DNA from: Acidimicrobiales bacterium | Lineage (GTDB): Bacteria > Actinomycetota > Acidimicrobiia > Acidimicrobiales > MedAcidi-G1 | Direction of reading: 5' to 3' | Assembly (NCBI GenBank): GCA_029242745.1 | Contig: JAQWTI010000026.1 | Location: 50,393 to 114,392 of the forward strand | Length of the DNA: 64,000 bases | Part shown: one piece after another, positions 16,057 through 25,522 of the stretch | How positions within the stretch are numbered: position 1 is the stretch's first letter | Layout of the letters: every line of letters starts with the position of its first letter | Made by a program: the position numbers and the translations under genes | Notes under the pieces: generated by a model | The model's database searches: none | What the model was told of the DNA's origin: nothing | Seen by the model: only the letters and a program-made list of their open reading frames with translations

Positions 16057-17324
16057 ACCGGCGCAGACTCTCAGTAGCTGATCGTCTACCCGAGGGGACT
16101 GTTGCGGTGAGCGGCGGTTTGCTGATCAATGGGGTAACTGCGTACGCCTTCATCACTTTTGCCTCACGTGATCTCGGACCTGAGGCCTACACCCCGATCG
16201 GATTGTTATGGGCTTTGAGTTTCCTGCTGGGACCAGGATTCTTTCAGCCCCTAGAGCAGGAAGTAGCCCGAGTCATCGCCGCCCGGAGCGACGGTCGGAT
16301 CGGACCGGTTGTTCGCACAGCGTTGGCCATTGGCGGTGGAATGGTTGGCCTGTTGGTCGTCCTCACCGTCGTGTTCGGGAGTCGCATCCGAAATGAGCTG
16401 TTCGATGGTCATGGCTTGTTGGTCGTCGGTCTGGTATTTGTTCTTATCGGGCTAGGCCTTGGCCACCTAGTTCGGGGGGCGCTGGCGGGTGTCGGCCAAT
16501 TCGGGGGTTATGCCCGCTATTTCATCGGCGATGGCATCGGACGCCTCCTGTTGGTCTTGGTTCTTAGCATGACTCTTGGCGGAGTCGGCGCTTATGGGTT
16601 GGCCGTAGGTCTGGCGCCATTTGCCGGTGTGATACTTGCGCTGACTGGTCAGCGGGGATTGTCTCTGGAGGGGCCCGCTGAGCCGGCGGGGGCACTATCG
16701 CGGGCCCTCGGAGCTCTGCTAGTTGCATCGGTTGCGACCGCCCTCGTGCTTAACGTAAGCCCTTTGGTGGTCGCTGTACTGGCTGGACCCAGTCAGACAG
16801 ATGATCCGGGACGCTTCCTTAACGCTCTGCTTATCGCCCGGGTCCCACTCTTTTTCTTCCAAGCCATACAGGCTTCACTGCTCCCCCGTTTGTCAGCGCT
16901 TGTCGGTGCCGGTCGTTTCGATGAGTTGATCCAGGTGTTTCGTCGGCTTCTGGGACTGGTGGTAGCGATTGGTGCAGTTGCTGTTGTTGGATGTGCACTA
17001 GTTGGGACATGGATTGTGGAGATCGCCTTTGGCGCGGACTTCGCTGTTGCGCGGCGCGACATGGTTCTCCTGGCGGCGTCAAGTGCCGTCCTGATGGTGG
17101 CGCTCTCGTTCGCTCAAGCCCTTATTGCCTGCCAAGCACCGGGAAGGATGGCTGCGGCCTGGGTACTTGGATTAGCTGCCTTCCCGGTTGTGGTGGCGTT
17201 CGGTGACGACCTATTCCTGCGTGTAGAAATGGCGCTGCTCGTCACAGTCTCGGTGGTTGCCGCGGCTATGGCTGTTCTTTTGACCAAGCGGCTTCTTTCA
17301 ACCGATCAGTGGGTGGTCTCTTGA
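16053..17324 (+). CDS. Wzx-like polysaccharide flippase (MOP superfamily)
   Basis: A 423-residue protein with about twelve hydrophobic helices and few charges, like oligosaccharide flippases of the MOP/polysaccharide-biosynthesis family. Helix one (GGLLINGVTAYAFITFASRDLG) and the segment FFQPLEQEVARVIAARSDG match the usual N-terminal half. It would turn lipid-linked glycan units across the membrane. Start ATG 16053 overlaps the ugd stop, and its own stop overlaps a TTG start of the LysM-SpoIID gene, so three genes are coupled. Family membership rests on topology and context; the substrate is unknown. Confidence 0.75.
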   Translation: MNRRRLSVADRLPEGTVAVSGGLLINGVTAYAFITFASRDLGPEAYTPIGLLWALSFLLGPGFFQPLEQEVARVIAARSDGRIGPVVRTALAIGGGMVGLLVVLTVVFGSRIRNELFDGHGLLVVGLVFVLIGLGLGHLVRGALAGVGQFGGYARYFIGDGIGRLLLVLVLSMTLGGVGAYGLAVGLAPFAGVILALTGQRGLSLEGPAEPAGALSRALGALLVASVATALVLNVSPLVVAVLAGPSQTDDPGRFLNALLIARVPLFFFQAIQASLLPRLSALVGAGRFDELIQVFRRLLGLVVAIGAVAVVGCALVGTWIVEIAFGADFAVARRDMVLLAASSAVLMVALSFAQALIACQAPGRMAAAWVLGLAAFPVVVAFGDDLFLRVEMALLVTVSVVAAAMAVLLTKRLLSTDQWVVS

Positions 17325-19876
17325 GAGCGGGTGTAGGGCGTTTCCCGTCGTACATGTGGTCTCTTGTTGTCGTAATCGCGCTGGCTGGGGCATCGCTTGC
17401 TGTTGTGGCACCGGCTTCCGCCGACGTCGTTGTTGTTGTCGAGGCTGGGGATTCTTTGTCAGAGATCGCTGCGGAGTATGGAATGTCACTGTCGGCGCTT
17501 ATGACAGCCAATGGCATTACCGATCCCGATCGACTCTTTATGGGTCAAGAACTGGTGGTCCCTGGGGTAGGGGCGACGCCAACCACGCTTCCCCTGTTGG
17601 TAGTGGTGGTGCAGCCGGGAGACAGCCTGTCTGGTATTGCTGCTGAGTACGGCATCACGCTGGCGGCACTCATCTCGGCAAACGCTATCGATGACCCGGA
17701 TCGGGTCCATCCGGGTCAGGAGTTAGTCGTCCCTGGGGTGGCGTCAACGGCGCGCCCCAAAGGCCCAACCGTGGTGGTAGTGCAGTCAGGAGACAGCCTG
17801 TCCGGCATTGCTGCTGACCAGGGAGTGACGGTCGCCGCCCTCATGGCCGAAAACGGCATAACTGACCCGGATCGCCTGCAGGTTGGTCAACGCCTCAACA
17901 TTCCAGGCCGGAGTGCCGCAGCTGCCACTTTGCCGCCCTTGATCGTGACCGTGCAGCCAGGAGAAAGTCTTTCGGTTATAGCGTCCCGGTATGGGCTGAC
18001 TGTGTCAGCATTGGCGACAGCGAACGGGATCACCGATCCGAATTTGCTCTCGGTGGGGCAAGAACTGGTCATTCCTGGTCGAACAGCAGATCCGGTGTAC
18101 TCAATCAATTACGGGCCAATTCGGGTTGATGGGCGAGGTTGGGGTCATGGTCGAGGCATGGGACAGTACGGGGCACTGGGCTATGCATTAGATGAGGGGT
18201 GGTCAAGGGATGCCATTCTCGATCACTACTACGGCGGAACTATCGCCGGGATAGTGCCTGATGTGGAGATCGGGGTTCGCCTTTTGGGGCGTGATGGGAA
18301 AGCGACCACAGTGCATGTCGACGACGGACTACTTGCCGTCGCGGGTGAGGTGGGGGGCTGGACTCTTGTTGATGCCGACACGGTGCGGGTAACTCTGGAC
18401 GGTGATGTGGACCGGTACCGCGTGTCAGTTGGTAGTTCATGTGGTGGCTCATTTTCTGATAGCGGAATCGTGGTGAACAGCCCAGTGACCAGAATCCGGG
18501 TTGCCCGACTCGTTTCCCAAGAGGCGAACCGTAAACCGATGATGCATGCGTCGTCGACAGTTCCCGTTGTGCCCTCGACCACTGTGGTGCCGGCTGAGGT
18601 CATTACAACGACAACGGTCGTATCGGGATCTTCGGTCCCGGAAGACCACCCCGACCATCCATCCAATAGTGGAGGCACAACCTCGACACTTCCTCCGGGT
18701 GGTGGACCGATAACGGGAACAGATGGAATGGGTCGGACATTTGAGGTAATCGACGCGTCAGACCTTCCGTTAGCCCAGACACTTCAGGTATGCGAAGGCT
18801 CGTCGTCGTGGACTTGGTACCGGGGTGAGGTTCGCGCTGCTCGATACGGCGGGAACCAGCGAACAGTCAACTGGGTGAGGGTCGAGCAGTACATCCGAGG
18901 TGTTGTGCCCCGGGAGATGTCGGCGAGTTGGGCAGTGTTAGGCGATGGGGCTGGCATGACAGCGCTCGAGGTGCAGGCAGTAGCTGCTAGGTCCTATGCG
19001 CTTGCTGAGGTCCGGTATTCGTACGCAAAGACTTGCGACACGATTCGTTGTCAGGTCTACGGGGGGCGACGGACCCGGAGTGGGTCGCGTGAATGGGACC
19101 ATGAGGCATCCGAGACGGACAGCGCAATTGCTGCGACACGGGGGCTAGTTCGAATCGACAGCGGAGGTGTGGTTTCGCGTACTGAGTTCTCGGCCTCGAC
19201 CGGAGGGCACACCATTACCGCTGATTTTCCGGGTGTTCCAGATGCCGGTGACGACGTGTCGATAAATCCTGTCCACACGTGGAAGAAAGATTTAGATGCT
19301 TCAGCGGTTGCACAGGCCTTTGGGCTAGGTCAGCTTTACGAGGTTGAGGTAGTGGAACGTGATGGCTTTGGTGATGATGGAGGTCGGGCTACTGAGATCG
19401 AGTTCAGGACCCGTACTGGTGATCGTTTCAGTGTGAATGGTGACCGGTTTCGGCGCGAGTTCGGCCTACGGTCCAATTGGTTTGGAGTGGTCTATGGACC
19501 ACCGAATGCGGGGACTTCGTTCCCGTCGACCCGGGTTGACGAGTATCGGGTCACCACAGGATTTTCGGTGGAAGACATGGAGACTGTTGAGGCGGCTGCG
19601 GCCTACTTGAAGATGTCAACTGCCGAGTTCCAGAGGGCTGCGGTATGGGTGGTGGCCTTCCTCTTGAATCTCTCTGGAGGTGATCCTGAACCCCTCGTTG
19701 TGCCGGCGTCCAGTGGTGCCGACGAAGTGACTACGGCCTACTTCGCTGCTGACGGTGATCAGACGGCTTTAGAGACAGTTGCAAGTGCTTTCAGCCTCAA
19801 CGGGAGTGAAGCCCAGAAGGTCTCGGTAACCGTATTGGTCTTTCTTACGGCGCTGGCCCGAGCTGCGGGACGCTAA
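17321..19876 (+). CDS. Secreted protein with four LysM repeats and a split SpoIID/LytB domain
   Basis: The signal peptide (basic N-terminus, hydrophobic core to about residue 33, cut near APASA) marks export. Four LysM repeats of about 46 residues follow (roughly 37-82, 94-139, 150-196, 207-252), each with GDSLSxIA and ANGITDPDRL-like cores, which bind peptidoglycan or other GlcNAc glycans. After that come a SpoIID-type start (RGWGHGRGMGQYG, about 272), a Thr/Pro-rich insert around 415-455, and the main SpoIID/LytB part (YIRGVVPREM, ALEVQAVAARSYAL). SpoIID proteins are lytic transglycosylases or amidase enhancers. TTG 17321 overlaps the flippase stop (TTGA); GTG 17309 and ATG 17354 are alternatives. 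The length, 851 residues, is large for the family. Confidence 0.85.
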   Translation: MRAGVGRFPSYMWSLVVVIALAGASLAVVAPASADVVVVVEAGDSLSEIAAEYGMSLSALMTANGITDPDRLFMGQELVVPGVGATPTTLPLLVVVVQPGDSLSGIAAEYGITLAALISANAIDDPDRVHPGQELVVPGVASTARPKGPTVVVVQSGDSLSGIAADQGVTVAALMAENGITDPDRLQVGQRLNIPGRSAAAATLPPLIVTVQPGESLSVIASRYGLTVSALATANGITDPNLLSVGQELVIPGRTADPVYSINYGPIRVDGRGWGHGRGMGQYGALGYALDEGWSRDAILDHYYGGTIAGIVPDVEIGVRLLGRDGKATTVHVDDGLLAVAGEVGGWTLVDADTVRVTLDGDVDRYRVSVGSSCGGSFSDSGIVVNSPVTRIRVARLVSQEANRKPMMHASSTVPVVPSTTVVPAEVITTTTVVSGSSVPEDHPDHPSNSGGTTSTLPPGGGPITGTDGMGRTFEVIDASDLPLAQTLQVCEGSSSWTWYRGEVRAARYGGNQRTVNWVRVEQYIRGVVPREMSASWAVLGDGAGMTALEVQAVAARSYALAEVRYSYAKTCDTIRCQVYGGRRTRSGSREWDHEASETDSAIAATRGLVRIDSGGVVSRTEFSASTGGHTITADFPGVPDAGDDVSINPVHTWKKDLDASAVAQAFGLGQLYEVEVVERDGFGDDGGRATEIEFRTRTGDRFSVNGDRFRREFGLRSNWFGVVYGPPNAGTSFPSTRVDEYRVTTGFSVEDMETVEAAAAYLKMSTAEFQRAAVWVVAFLLNLSGGDPEPLVVPASSGADEVTTAYFAADGDQTALETVASAFSLNGSEAQKVSVTVLVFLTALARAAGR

Positions 19877-19913
19877 ACCATCCTCTTGCACGGGCCAGTT
19901 CTCGCCACACCAG

Positions 19914-19919
19914 TACCCT
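19914..19919 (+). promoter_or_regulatory. Putative -10 box of the rml operon
   Basis: TACCCT ends 7 bases before GTG 19927, so the rmlA transcript is probably leaderless. No good -35 element was found at normal distance. Confidence 0.45.
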
Positions 19920-19926
19920 CAAGATC

Positions 19927-20994
19927 GTGAAGGGTTTGATCCTGTCCGGTGGGAGTGGACGACGCCTGCGCCCGCTTACCCACACCAACGCCAAGCAGCT
20001 GGTCCCAATTGCCAATAAGCCAATCCTCCATTATGTGTTGGAGGATTTGGTGTCGGCGGGTGTGACCAACATCGCCATCGTGGTGGGTGACACTGGTGAT
20101 GAAGTTCGCGCGTCGGTGGGAGATGGATCTCGCTGGGGTGCGACAGTTGCCTATGTTGAGCAGTCGGCGCCACTGGGCCTAGCTCACGCAGTACTGGTCG
20201 CGCAGGACTTCTTGGCCGACGACCCGTTTGTGATGTACCTAGGTGACAACATGTTTGAGGAGTCCCTAGATCTGATAGTTGAAGGGTTTGTCGACTCTGA
20301 GGAGGCGGCTCGGCTGTTGTTGGCGCGCGTAGACGACCCCTGTGCCTTCGGTGTAGCCAATGTTGACAGTTCAGGAGCCATCGTTGGGCTGGTAGAAAAG
20401 CCGACCGACCCACCGTCTGACCTAGCGCTTGTCGGTGTCTATTTGTTTACTGCTGCCATTCACGAGGCAGTACGGCGTATTCGGCCGTCGGCTCGTGGCG
20501 AGTTGGAGATCACTGACGCCATTCAGTTGCTTATAGATGACGGTGCAAATATCAACCATCGGGTGTTGGAAGGCTGGTGGATCGATACGGGGAAGAAGGA
20601 CCCACTTCTGGCCTGTAATCGCCTGGTTCTAGCACGCCTACCTGGAGATGGGGTTCTCGTCGATGATGACGCAGAGGTCATCAGATCAACGCTGGTTGGT
20701 CCTGTAGTAGTGGCTGCAGGAGCCCGAATCGTCGACAGCACCGTGGGCCCGTCGGTGGCTGTGGGTGCCGGGTGCAGGATTGAGGGTTCGACTGTAGACG
20801 ACTCGGTACTGATGGACGGGAGTTCGATCATGGGTCAGCAGATGGTTACGGGATCAGTCCTTGGTCGGGAAGCAGGAATACACGGGGTAGGTGGACAATT
20901 AGACAGGCGATCCAGTGTCCTGTCGGTCCTGCTGGGAGACCACTCGCTAGTCGACACGACAGGTGTAGTCGATGAGGTCATTTCCAATGGTTGA
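19927..20994 (+). CDS. rmlA: Glucose-1-phosphate thymidylyltransferase, long (StrD-like) form
   Basis: RmlA makes dTDP-glucose from glucose-1-phosphate and dTTP, the first step to dTDP-rhamnose. The nucleotidyltransferase motif LSGGSGRRLRPLT is at residues 5-17, followed by KQLVPIANKPILHY, and YLGDNMFEE near 100. After about residue 240 a left-handed beta-helix tail (VVVAAGARIVDSTVG and similar hexapeptides) marks the long form common in actinobacteria and archaea (355 residues here). It leads a tight rmlA-C-B-D operon with overlapping genes. The GTG start is preceded by a -10 box 7 bases upstream, so regulation is probably at this promoter. Confidence 0.93.
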   Translation: MKGLILSGGSGRRLRPLTHTNAKQLVPIANKPILHYVLEDLVSAGVTNIAIVVGDTGDEVRASVGDGSRWGATVAYVEQSAPLGLAHAVLVAQDFLADDPFVMYLGDNMFEESLDLIVEGFVDSEEAARLLLARVDDPCAFGVANVDSSGAIVGLVEKPTDPPSDLALVGVYLFTAAIHEAVRRIRPSARGELEITDAIQLLIDDGANINHRVLEGWWIDTGKKDPLLACNRLVLARLPGDGVLVDDDAEVIRSTLVGPVVVAAGARIVDSTVGPSVAVGAGCRIEGSTVDDSVLMDGSSIMGQQMVTGSVLGREAGIHGVGGQLDRRSSVLSVLLGDHSLVDTTGVVDEVISNG

Positions 20995-21559
20995 GATCCG
21001 TTTCTCCGATGTTGTCGATGGTGTGGTGCTAGTCGACCCGATGGTCCATGTGGACAATCGCGGCTCGTTCGTTGAGACATGGCGGCGAGAGTGGGTACCT
21101 GGGTGTCGGGAAATGGTTCAAGTAAATCGGGCCGCTCGCTCGGCGGGGTCACTGGTCGGATTGCACTATCACCGATTTCAGGCTGACTATTGGACCGTGG
21201 CGGATGGAGCAGTTCGTGTAGTGCTTCACGACCTACGTGTTGGTTCGCCCACCGATGGAGTGACCCTCTGCCTGGACCTCGGCGGAGAAGGGCCTGAACG
21301 GAACCGGGGTCTCTACATCCCTGAGGGAGTGGCCCATGGATTTGCCGCCCTCACCGACGCCACGGTTGTCTACCTAGTTGATAGAACCTATGACCCAGCC
21401 GATGAACTCGGTGTGGCCTGGGATGATCCGGCGATTAGCGCTGATTGGGGCCTTACCGAGCCTGTCCTGTCGGACCGGGACCAAGCCAACCCGGTGCGGG
21501 TCGATCTTGCAGCGGAGCTGATGCCGGTATTTACCCTAGATGCAGGAGAAGTGGGCTGA
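20987..21559 (+). CDS. rmlC: dTDP-4-dehydrorhamnose 3,5-epimerase family protein
   Basis: A cupin-fold epimerase of 190 residues in the rhamnose operon. Family features are VHVDNRGSFVETW near the start, the catalytic-type histidine in GLHYH (about 55), and YIPEGVAHGFAAL and VYLVDRTYDP towards the end. In classical RmlC a lysine follows in QxKLV; here the aligned stretch is QADYWTV, so the lysine is missing, as I believe occurs in a divergent actinobacterial branch. The role as RmlC follows from position between rmlA and rmlB. ATG 20987 overlaps the rmlA stop by eight bases and begins directly at the conserved region. Confidence 0.82.
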   Translation: MVEIRFSDVVDGVVLVDPMVHVDNRGSFVETWRREWVPGCREMVQVNRAARSAGSLVGLHYHRFQADYWTVADGAVRVVLHDLRVGSPTDGVTLCLDLGGEGPERNRGLYIPEGVAHGFAALTDATVVYLVDRTYDPADELGVAWDDPAISADWGLTEPVLSDRDQANPVRVDLAAELMPVFTLDAGEVG

Positions 21560-21560
21560 G

Positions 21561-22523
21561 GTGCGTCTACTGGTCACTGGCGGCGCTGGCTTCATCGGCG
21601 CAAATTTTGTTTATCAGGCAGTGGCTGATGGACATGCGGTTACCGTTTACGACGCCCTCACCTATGCCGGCAATCTGGACAATTTGAACGGTTTGGATTC
21701 TGATTCGGACTACAGATTGATTGAAGGAGATGTATGCAACGGTGATTTGTTGACGAATGCCATGCGTGGTCACGATGCGGTGGTTCACTTTGCGGCTGAG
21801 AGCCATGTGGATCGCTCAATCGTTGATCCGTCAAGATTCGTGACCACTAACTGCGAGGGCACGGCGATCGTTTGCCGCTCTGCGCTCGAGGTGGGATTGG
21901 ACCGAGTGCTCCATATCTCCACCGATGAGGTCTACGGTTCGGTCGCTGTCGGCTCGTCCACTGAGTCCGACAAGTTGGCACCCAGTTCGCCCTACTCTGC
22001 ATCGAAGGCGGCATCAGATCTGATCGCATTGTCCTACCACGCGACCTACGGCCTCCCAGTGATTGTTACTCGTTCTACAAACAACTATGGCCGTTTCCAG
22101 TATCCGGAGAAAATTATTCCACTTTTCACGACCAGTCTGTTGTGTGGGGAGGAGGTCCCGTTGTACGGAGACGGCTCAAATATTCGGGATTGGTGCCATG
22201 TTGACGACCACTGTGCAGCACTCGACCTCTTACTGCTTAGTGGCGAGATTGGGACGGTCTACAACATCGGGTCGGGTAATGAACTTACGAACTGGGATCT
22301 TACGAAACGTCTATTGGCCTTGTGTGAGGTGGGTGAAGACCGAGTCCGATTGGTTGACGACCGGCCCGGCCACGATCAGCGTTACTCAGTGGACACAACA
22401 CGAATCAGAGCCTTGGGTTGGGAGTCCACACGAGACGTAGATGTCGGCCTAGCTGAGACTGTCGGGTGGTACCGCGACCATCCTGATTGGTGGGAGCGTT
22501 TCCGGAGTGGGAGTGCCAAGTGA
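21561..22523 (+). CDS. rmlB: dTDP-glucose 4,6-dehydratase
   Basis: RmlB converts dTDP-glucose to dTDP-4-keto-6-deoxyglucose. The NAD fold begins LLVTGGAGFIGANFV, the active site reads STDEVYGS and the catalytic pair is in YSASK; NNYGRFQYPEKIIP and DWCHVDDHC are typical for the family. GTG 21561 gives the usual family N-terminus (320 residues); an in-frame ATG at 21540 would add seven residues overlapping rmlC. GGAG at 21543-21546 lies 14 bases before the GTG, a loose ribosome-binding site. Third gene of the rml operon. Confidence 0.95.
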   Translation: MRLLVTGGAGFIGANFVYQAVADGHAVTVYDALTYAGNLDNLNGLDSDSDYRLIEGDVCNGDLLTNAMRGHDAVVHFAAESHVDRSIVDPSRFVTTNCEGTAIVCRSALEVGLDRVLHISTDEVYGSVAVGSSTESDKLAPSSPYSASKAASDLIALSYHATYGLPVIVTRSTNNYGRFQYPEKIIPLFTTSLLCGEEVPLYGDGSNIRDWCHVDDHCAALDLLLLSGEIGTVYNIGSGNELTNWDLTKRLLALCEVGEDRVRLVDDRPGHDQRYSVDTTRIRALGWESTRDVDVGLAETVGWYRDHPDWWERFRSGSAK

Positions 22524-23389
22524 CCTTGTTGGTCACTGGTGCGGCGGGCCAGTTGGGCCGTGAGGTTGTCCGGGTTGCGTCAGCTACTCGTCCAGTAGTG
22601 GCTTTCGAGCGACGAGATCTGGACCTGACTGACCCCAAGTCGGTTTGGGCTGCGCTGGAAGCCCATCGGCCAACGGTGGTCGTCAACTGTGCAGCTTGGA
22701 CTGATGTAGACGGGTGTGAGCTCGATTCTGAGAAGGCCTATCTAATCAACGCGCAGGCCGTTGCCGGTCTTGCCGAGGCGTGTCATGAGTTCGGTGCCCA
22801 CCTGGTTCAGGTGTCGACCGATTTCGTCTTTGACGGTAAGCAGGTGCCGGGTGCACCGCTCGTCCCCTACAGGGAAGACGACCCGACCAGCCCACTAAAC
22901 GTTTACGGAGCTTCGAAACTCGGAGGCGAAGTGGCTGCAGGAGATGCAGCAACGGTGCTGCGTACCACCTGGCTTCAGCCGGCAGATGGCCCAGGGATGG
23001 TAGGGCGGATATTGGCTAAACTGGAAAGCAGCCGAGAGGCTGGGGCAGTCGTTGAACTACTGGGCGACCGCCGGGCCTGTCCAACATTTGTCGTTGACCT
23101 CGTTCCCGCTCTTCTTCACCTGGCTGACGAACAGGTGGCTGGAATAGTGCACGTAGTTAATGGAGGTGTAGCGACATGGGCCGATATCGGTCGGCTGGTT
23201 GCGGTGGAGGCGGGATTTGATCCGGAACGGATCGTTTCAGTGGATGAGGCTGATCTTGGTGCACCGCGTCCTGCAGTGCGTCCTAAGTACTCAGCGCTGG
23301 ATGGTGCAGTGCTGCGCCGTCTCGGATATCCACTCTTACGGCACCATCGCGATGCTGTAGCGGCCACAGTGGCCCGACTTCACGGCTGA
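22520..23389 (+). CDS. rmlD: dTDP-4-dehydrorhamnose reductase
   Basis: RmlD reduces the 4-keto group to finish dTDP-L-rhamnose. It is a 289-residue SDR with LLVTGAAGQLGREVV at the start, the NCAAWTDVDGCE motif near 60, STDFVFDG, and the catalytic YGASK. GTG 22520 overlaps the rmlB stop as GTGA, and begins right at the nucleotide-binding strand; a start 33 bases earlier exists but extends into rmlB. With rmlA, C and B it completes the pathway, so rhamnose is a component of the glycans built by this region. Confidence 0.95.
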   Translation: MTLLVTGAAGQLGREVVRVASATRPVVAFERRDLDLTDPKSVWAALEAHRPTVVVNCAAWTDVDGCELDSEKAYLINAQAVAGLAEACHEFGAHLVQVSTDFVFDGKQVPGAPLVPYREDDPTSPLNVYGASKLGGEVAAGDAATVLRTTWLQPADGPGMVGRILAKLESSREAGAVVELLGDRRACPTFVVDLVPALLHLADEQVAGIVHVVNGGVATWADIGRLVAVEAGFDPERIVSVDEADLGAPRPAVRPKYSALDGAVLRRLGYPLLRHHRDAVAATVARLHG

Positions 23390-25510
23390 GTGATGGGCGA
23401 TCAACCTGATGCCCTGGTCGGTCATGATCGGACTGCCCGTTGGGCCGATTGGCTAGTAGACGGATCTGTGGCCGCCTTGGCGGCGTGGACGGTGGTCTTC
23501 CACATAGCACGTTGGATGGAATTGACCCGGAGTGTCGCTCTGGTGGTTTGGATGGTAGGCCTCGTGGCCTGGCTGGTGTTTCGAAGGCAGTTCCCCGTTC
23601 CATCCGGAGGTTCGCCCTTAGCCCTGTCAACGGTCCGTAGTGCTAACAGTCGATTTGAGAATATTGCTATGGGGGGGCTCCTAACGGTGGCCGCAGTATT
23701 GGCTTGGCTTGAGGTCGACGGCCTTTGGTGGCCAGGCCTCTGGTGCGCTTTAGCAGGCTTTTTAGTTATGGCGGTTAGGCAGTCGGTCCCGGCTGGCGGT
23801 AAAGGTGGCGACGGTGCTGGTCGCCGAAGGCAAGTCGATCCCATTGGGGCCACAGGCGCAGCCGCTGCTTCGGTCATCATTCTCGCTGTCCTGATGGCAG
23901 CACTGTCTCTTGTCATGGTGCGCCCCGACCAAGACGACGTTTTTGTGGTCAACCGGTCCACGTGGATTGCTGAACACGACACAACGTTCCCTGAGCGCGA
24001 CACCATCTTTAGTGATGATGTACTTCCCGTTGAGCGGCCCGCTGGTCTACCCACGTCGGTTGAAGCCCTTGTGGGGGCAGTCGCCGCCGTGCTGTCAGTA
24101 GGTGCTGCTTCACTTTCTTATCTGGGCTTAGGTCCACTAGTCGCTGCGTTATCGGTATTAGCAACCTGGCGCCTCCTTCGTGGACTAGGTGCTCGATCGC
24201 CGGCACTAGCTACGTGGGTGGGCACAGCATTCCTCGTGTTAGATGGCGTTGAGCACGGCTCTTTTGGCAACTTCTCCGCTGGGCGTTCGTGGCAGGGGAA
24301 GGTCGTCTTCCTCGTCGTGGTGGTCCCAACCTTGTGGCATCACGCCAACGCTTGGGGAGGCACGGGATGTCGACGACATCTCCGAGCTGCTTCGCTAGGG
24401 GTGTTAGCCGGACTAGGTCTATCATCAACCGCTGTATTGGTGGCCCCCACGGTTGTGGTGGCTGCGTCGGTTGCAGGCGCTATGTCGGCTGAGCCGGGTG
24501 GATTTTTAGTTGGTCGTGTGCAGAGGACTCGAATCTGCTGGGCGATAGGAGCGGTTGTCCCCGCGTTACTAGTTGGACTTTGGGCACTCGTTGCTGATCC
24601 GCAACGCCTCGTTAATCAGGCGTCTTCGGCTGCTGTGATGGCGGGTCTTCGACTACGAGCGGCGCTCGATCCACTTCAGTGGCTGGACAGTGGAACCGAA
24701 CCTATAGCCATTGTGCGCATGGTGTTCGGGAGGGGACCGACAGCATTTGTGGGATTGGCTGCCGCCCTACTTGCCTGGACAGTTGCACGCGAGCGGAATG
24801 CTCGCCTCCTTCTTCTGGCCGCACCCTTGGCGGCCTTTGGAGTGTTTGGGGCCCCTGGCGTATTTGATGTTTTGAACGAGGTTGGCGAGGCTGACGCCAT
24901 CGCCTGGCGGATGTTGTGGGTACTGCCGTTGCCGGCCATGGTTGGATTGGTTTTGACGGCGCGCCGTTCAGGCTTTGGGGCTGCCCCCGTGGTCATTCCG
25001 GTTGTGGTTCTGGCGCTGGTGCTGGTCACCGGCACCCCTATCACCAGCAGTGCCAACCGCGGTACCGAACTGGTTTGGCCGCCAACAATTGACTTGCCAA
25101 GGCCCGAGGCTTCCTCAGCCCGACGGCTGATCGACCTAGCGCCTAAAGGTGGTCAGGTAGCCGGACCGGCTGAAATCGACTTTGCTGTGTCTGTTTTGAC
25201 CTCAGAGGTCAAGGCCACTAATCCCCGGGCGGCGTATCTGCAGGGTCGCCATGTTAACGATTCTTTCGGGGCTGTTGATCGGCGAATTTTGACTCACGCA
25301 CTGGCTCATGGCTATGCGGAGTGGGGCGCTGATGCTTTTTCTGACGCGCTGGGATTGCTGCGCCCAGATGCCGTATGCCTAGCTTTGATGACGCTAAGTG
25401 ATGGAACTGAGGTGGTTGGCGTGCTTGTTGATAGGGGCTACCGGTCTGCTGGATCGGATCAGAGTTGTCGCTTCTGGACCCTTGTCTCTGCAACGGTTCC
25501 TGCTGAGTAA
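23390..25510 (+). CDS. Large multipass membrane protein, possible GT-C-like glycosyltransferase
   Basis: A 706-residue protein starting directly at the rmlD stop. It has roughly twelve or more hydrophobic helices, a long hydrophilic stretch around residues 180-225 containing TWIAEHDTTFPERDTIF, and a C-terminal soluble part after about 560 with the segment YLQGRHVNDSFG. The layout of many helices plus an acidic first large loop and a periplasmic tail resembles GT-C membrane glycosyltransferases or the DUF6077 group, but no catalytic motif can be named with confidence. Coupling to rmlD suggests use of rhamnose-containing glycans. It converges with the methyltransferase gene, 12 bases away. Confidence 0.6.
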   Translation: MMGDQPDALVGHDRTARWADWLVDGSVAALAAWTVVFHIARWMELTRSVALVVWMVGLVAWLVFRRQFPVPSGGSPLALSTVRSANSRFENIAMGGLLTVAAVLAWLEVDGLWWPGLWCALAGFLVMAVRQSVPAGGKGGDGAGRRRQVDPIGATGAAAASVIILAVLMAALSLVMVRPDQDDVFVVNRSTWIAEHDTTFPERDTIFSDDVLPVERPAGLPTSVEALVGAVAAVLSVGAASLSYLGLGPLVAALSVLATWRLLRGLGARSPALATWVGTAFLVLDGVEHGSFGNFSAGRSWQGKVVFLVVVVPTLWHHANAWGGTGCRRHLRAASLGVLAGLGLSSTAVLVAPTVVVAASVAGAMSAEPGGFLVGRVQRTRICWAIGAVVPALLVGLWALVADPQRLVNQASSAAVMAGLRLRAALDPLQWLDSGTEPIAIVRMVFGRGPTAFVGLAAALLAWTVARERNARLLLLAAPLAAFGVFGAPGVFDVLNEVGEADAIAWRMLWVLPLPAMVGLVLTARRSGFGAAPVVIPVVVLALVLVTGTPITSSANRGTELVWPPTIDLPRPEASSARRLIDLAPKGGQVAGPAEIDFAVSVLTSEVKATNPRAAYLQGRHVNDSFGAVDRRILTHALAHGYAEWGADAFSDALGLLRPDAVCLALMTLSDGTEVVGVLVDRGYRSAGSDQSCRFWTLVSATVPAE

Positions 25511-25522
25511 TAAATTTCGAGG

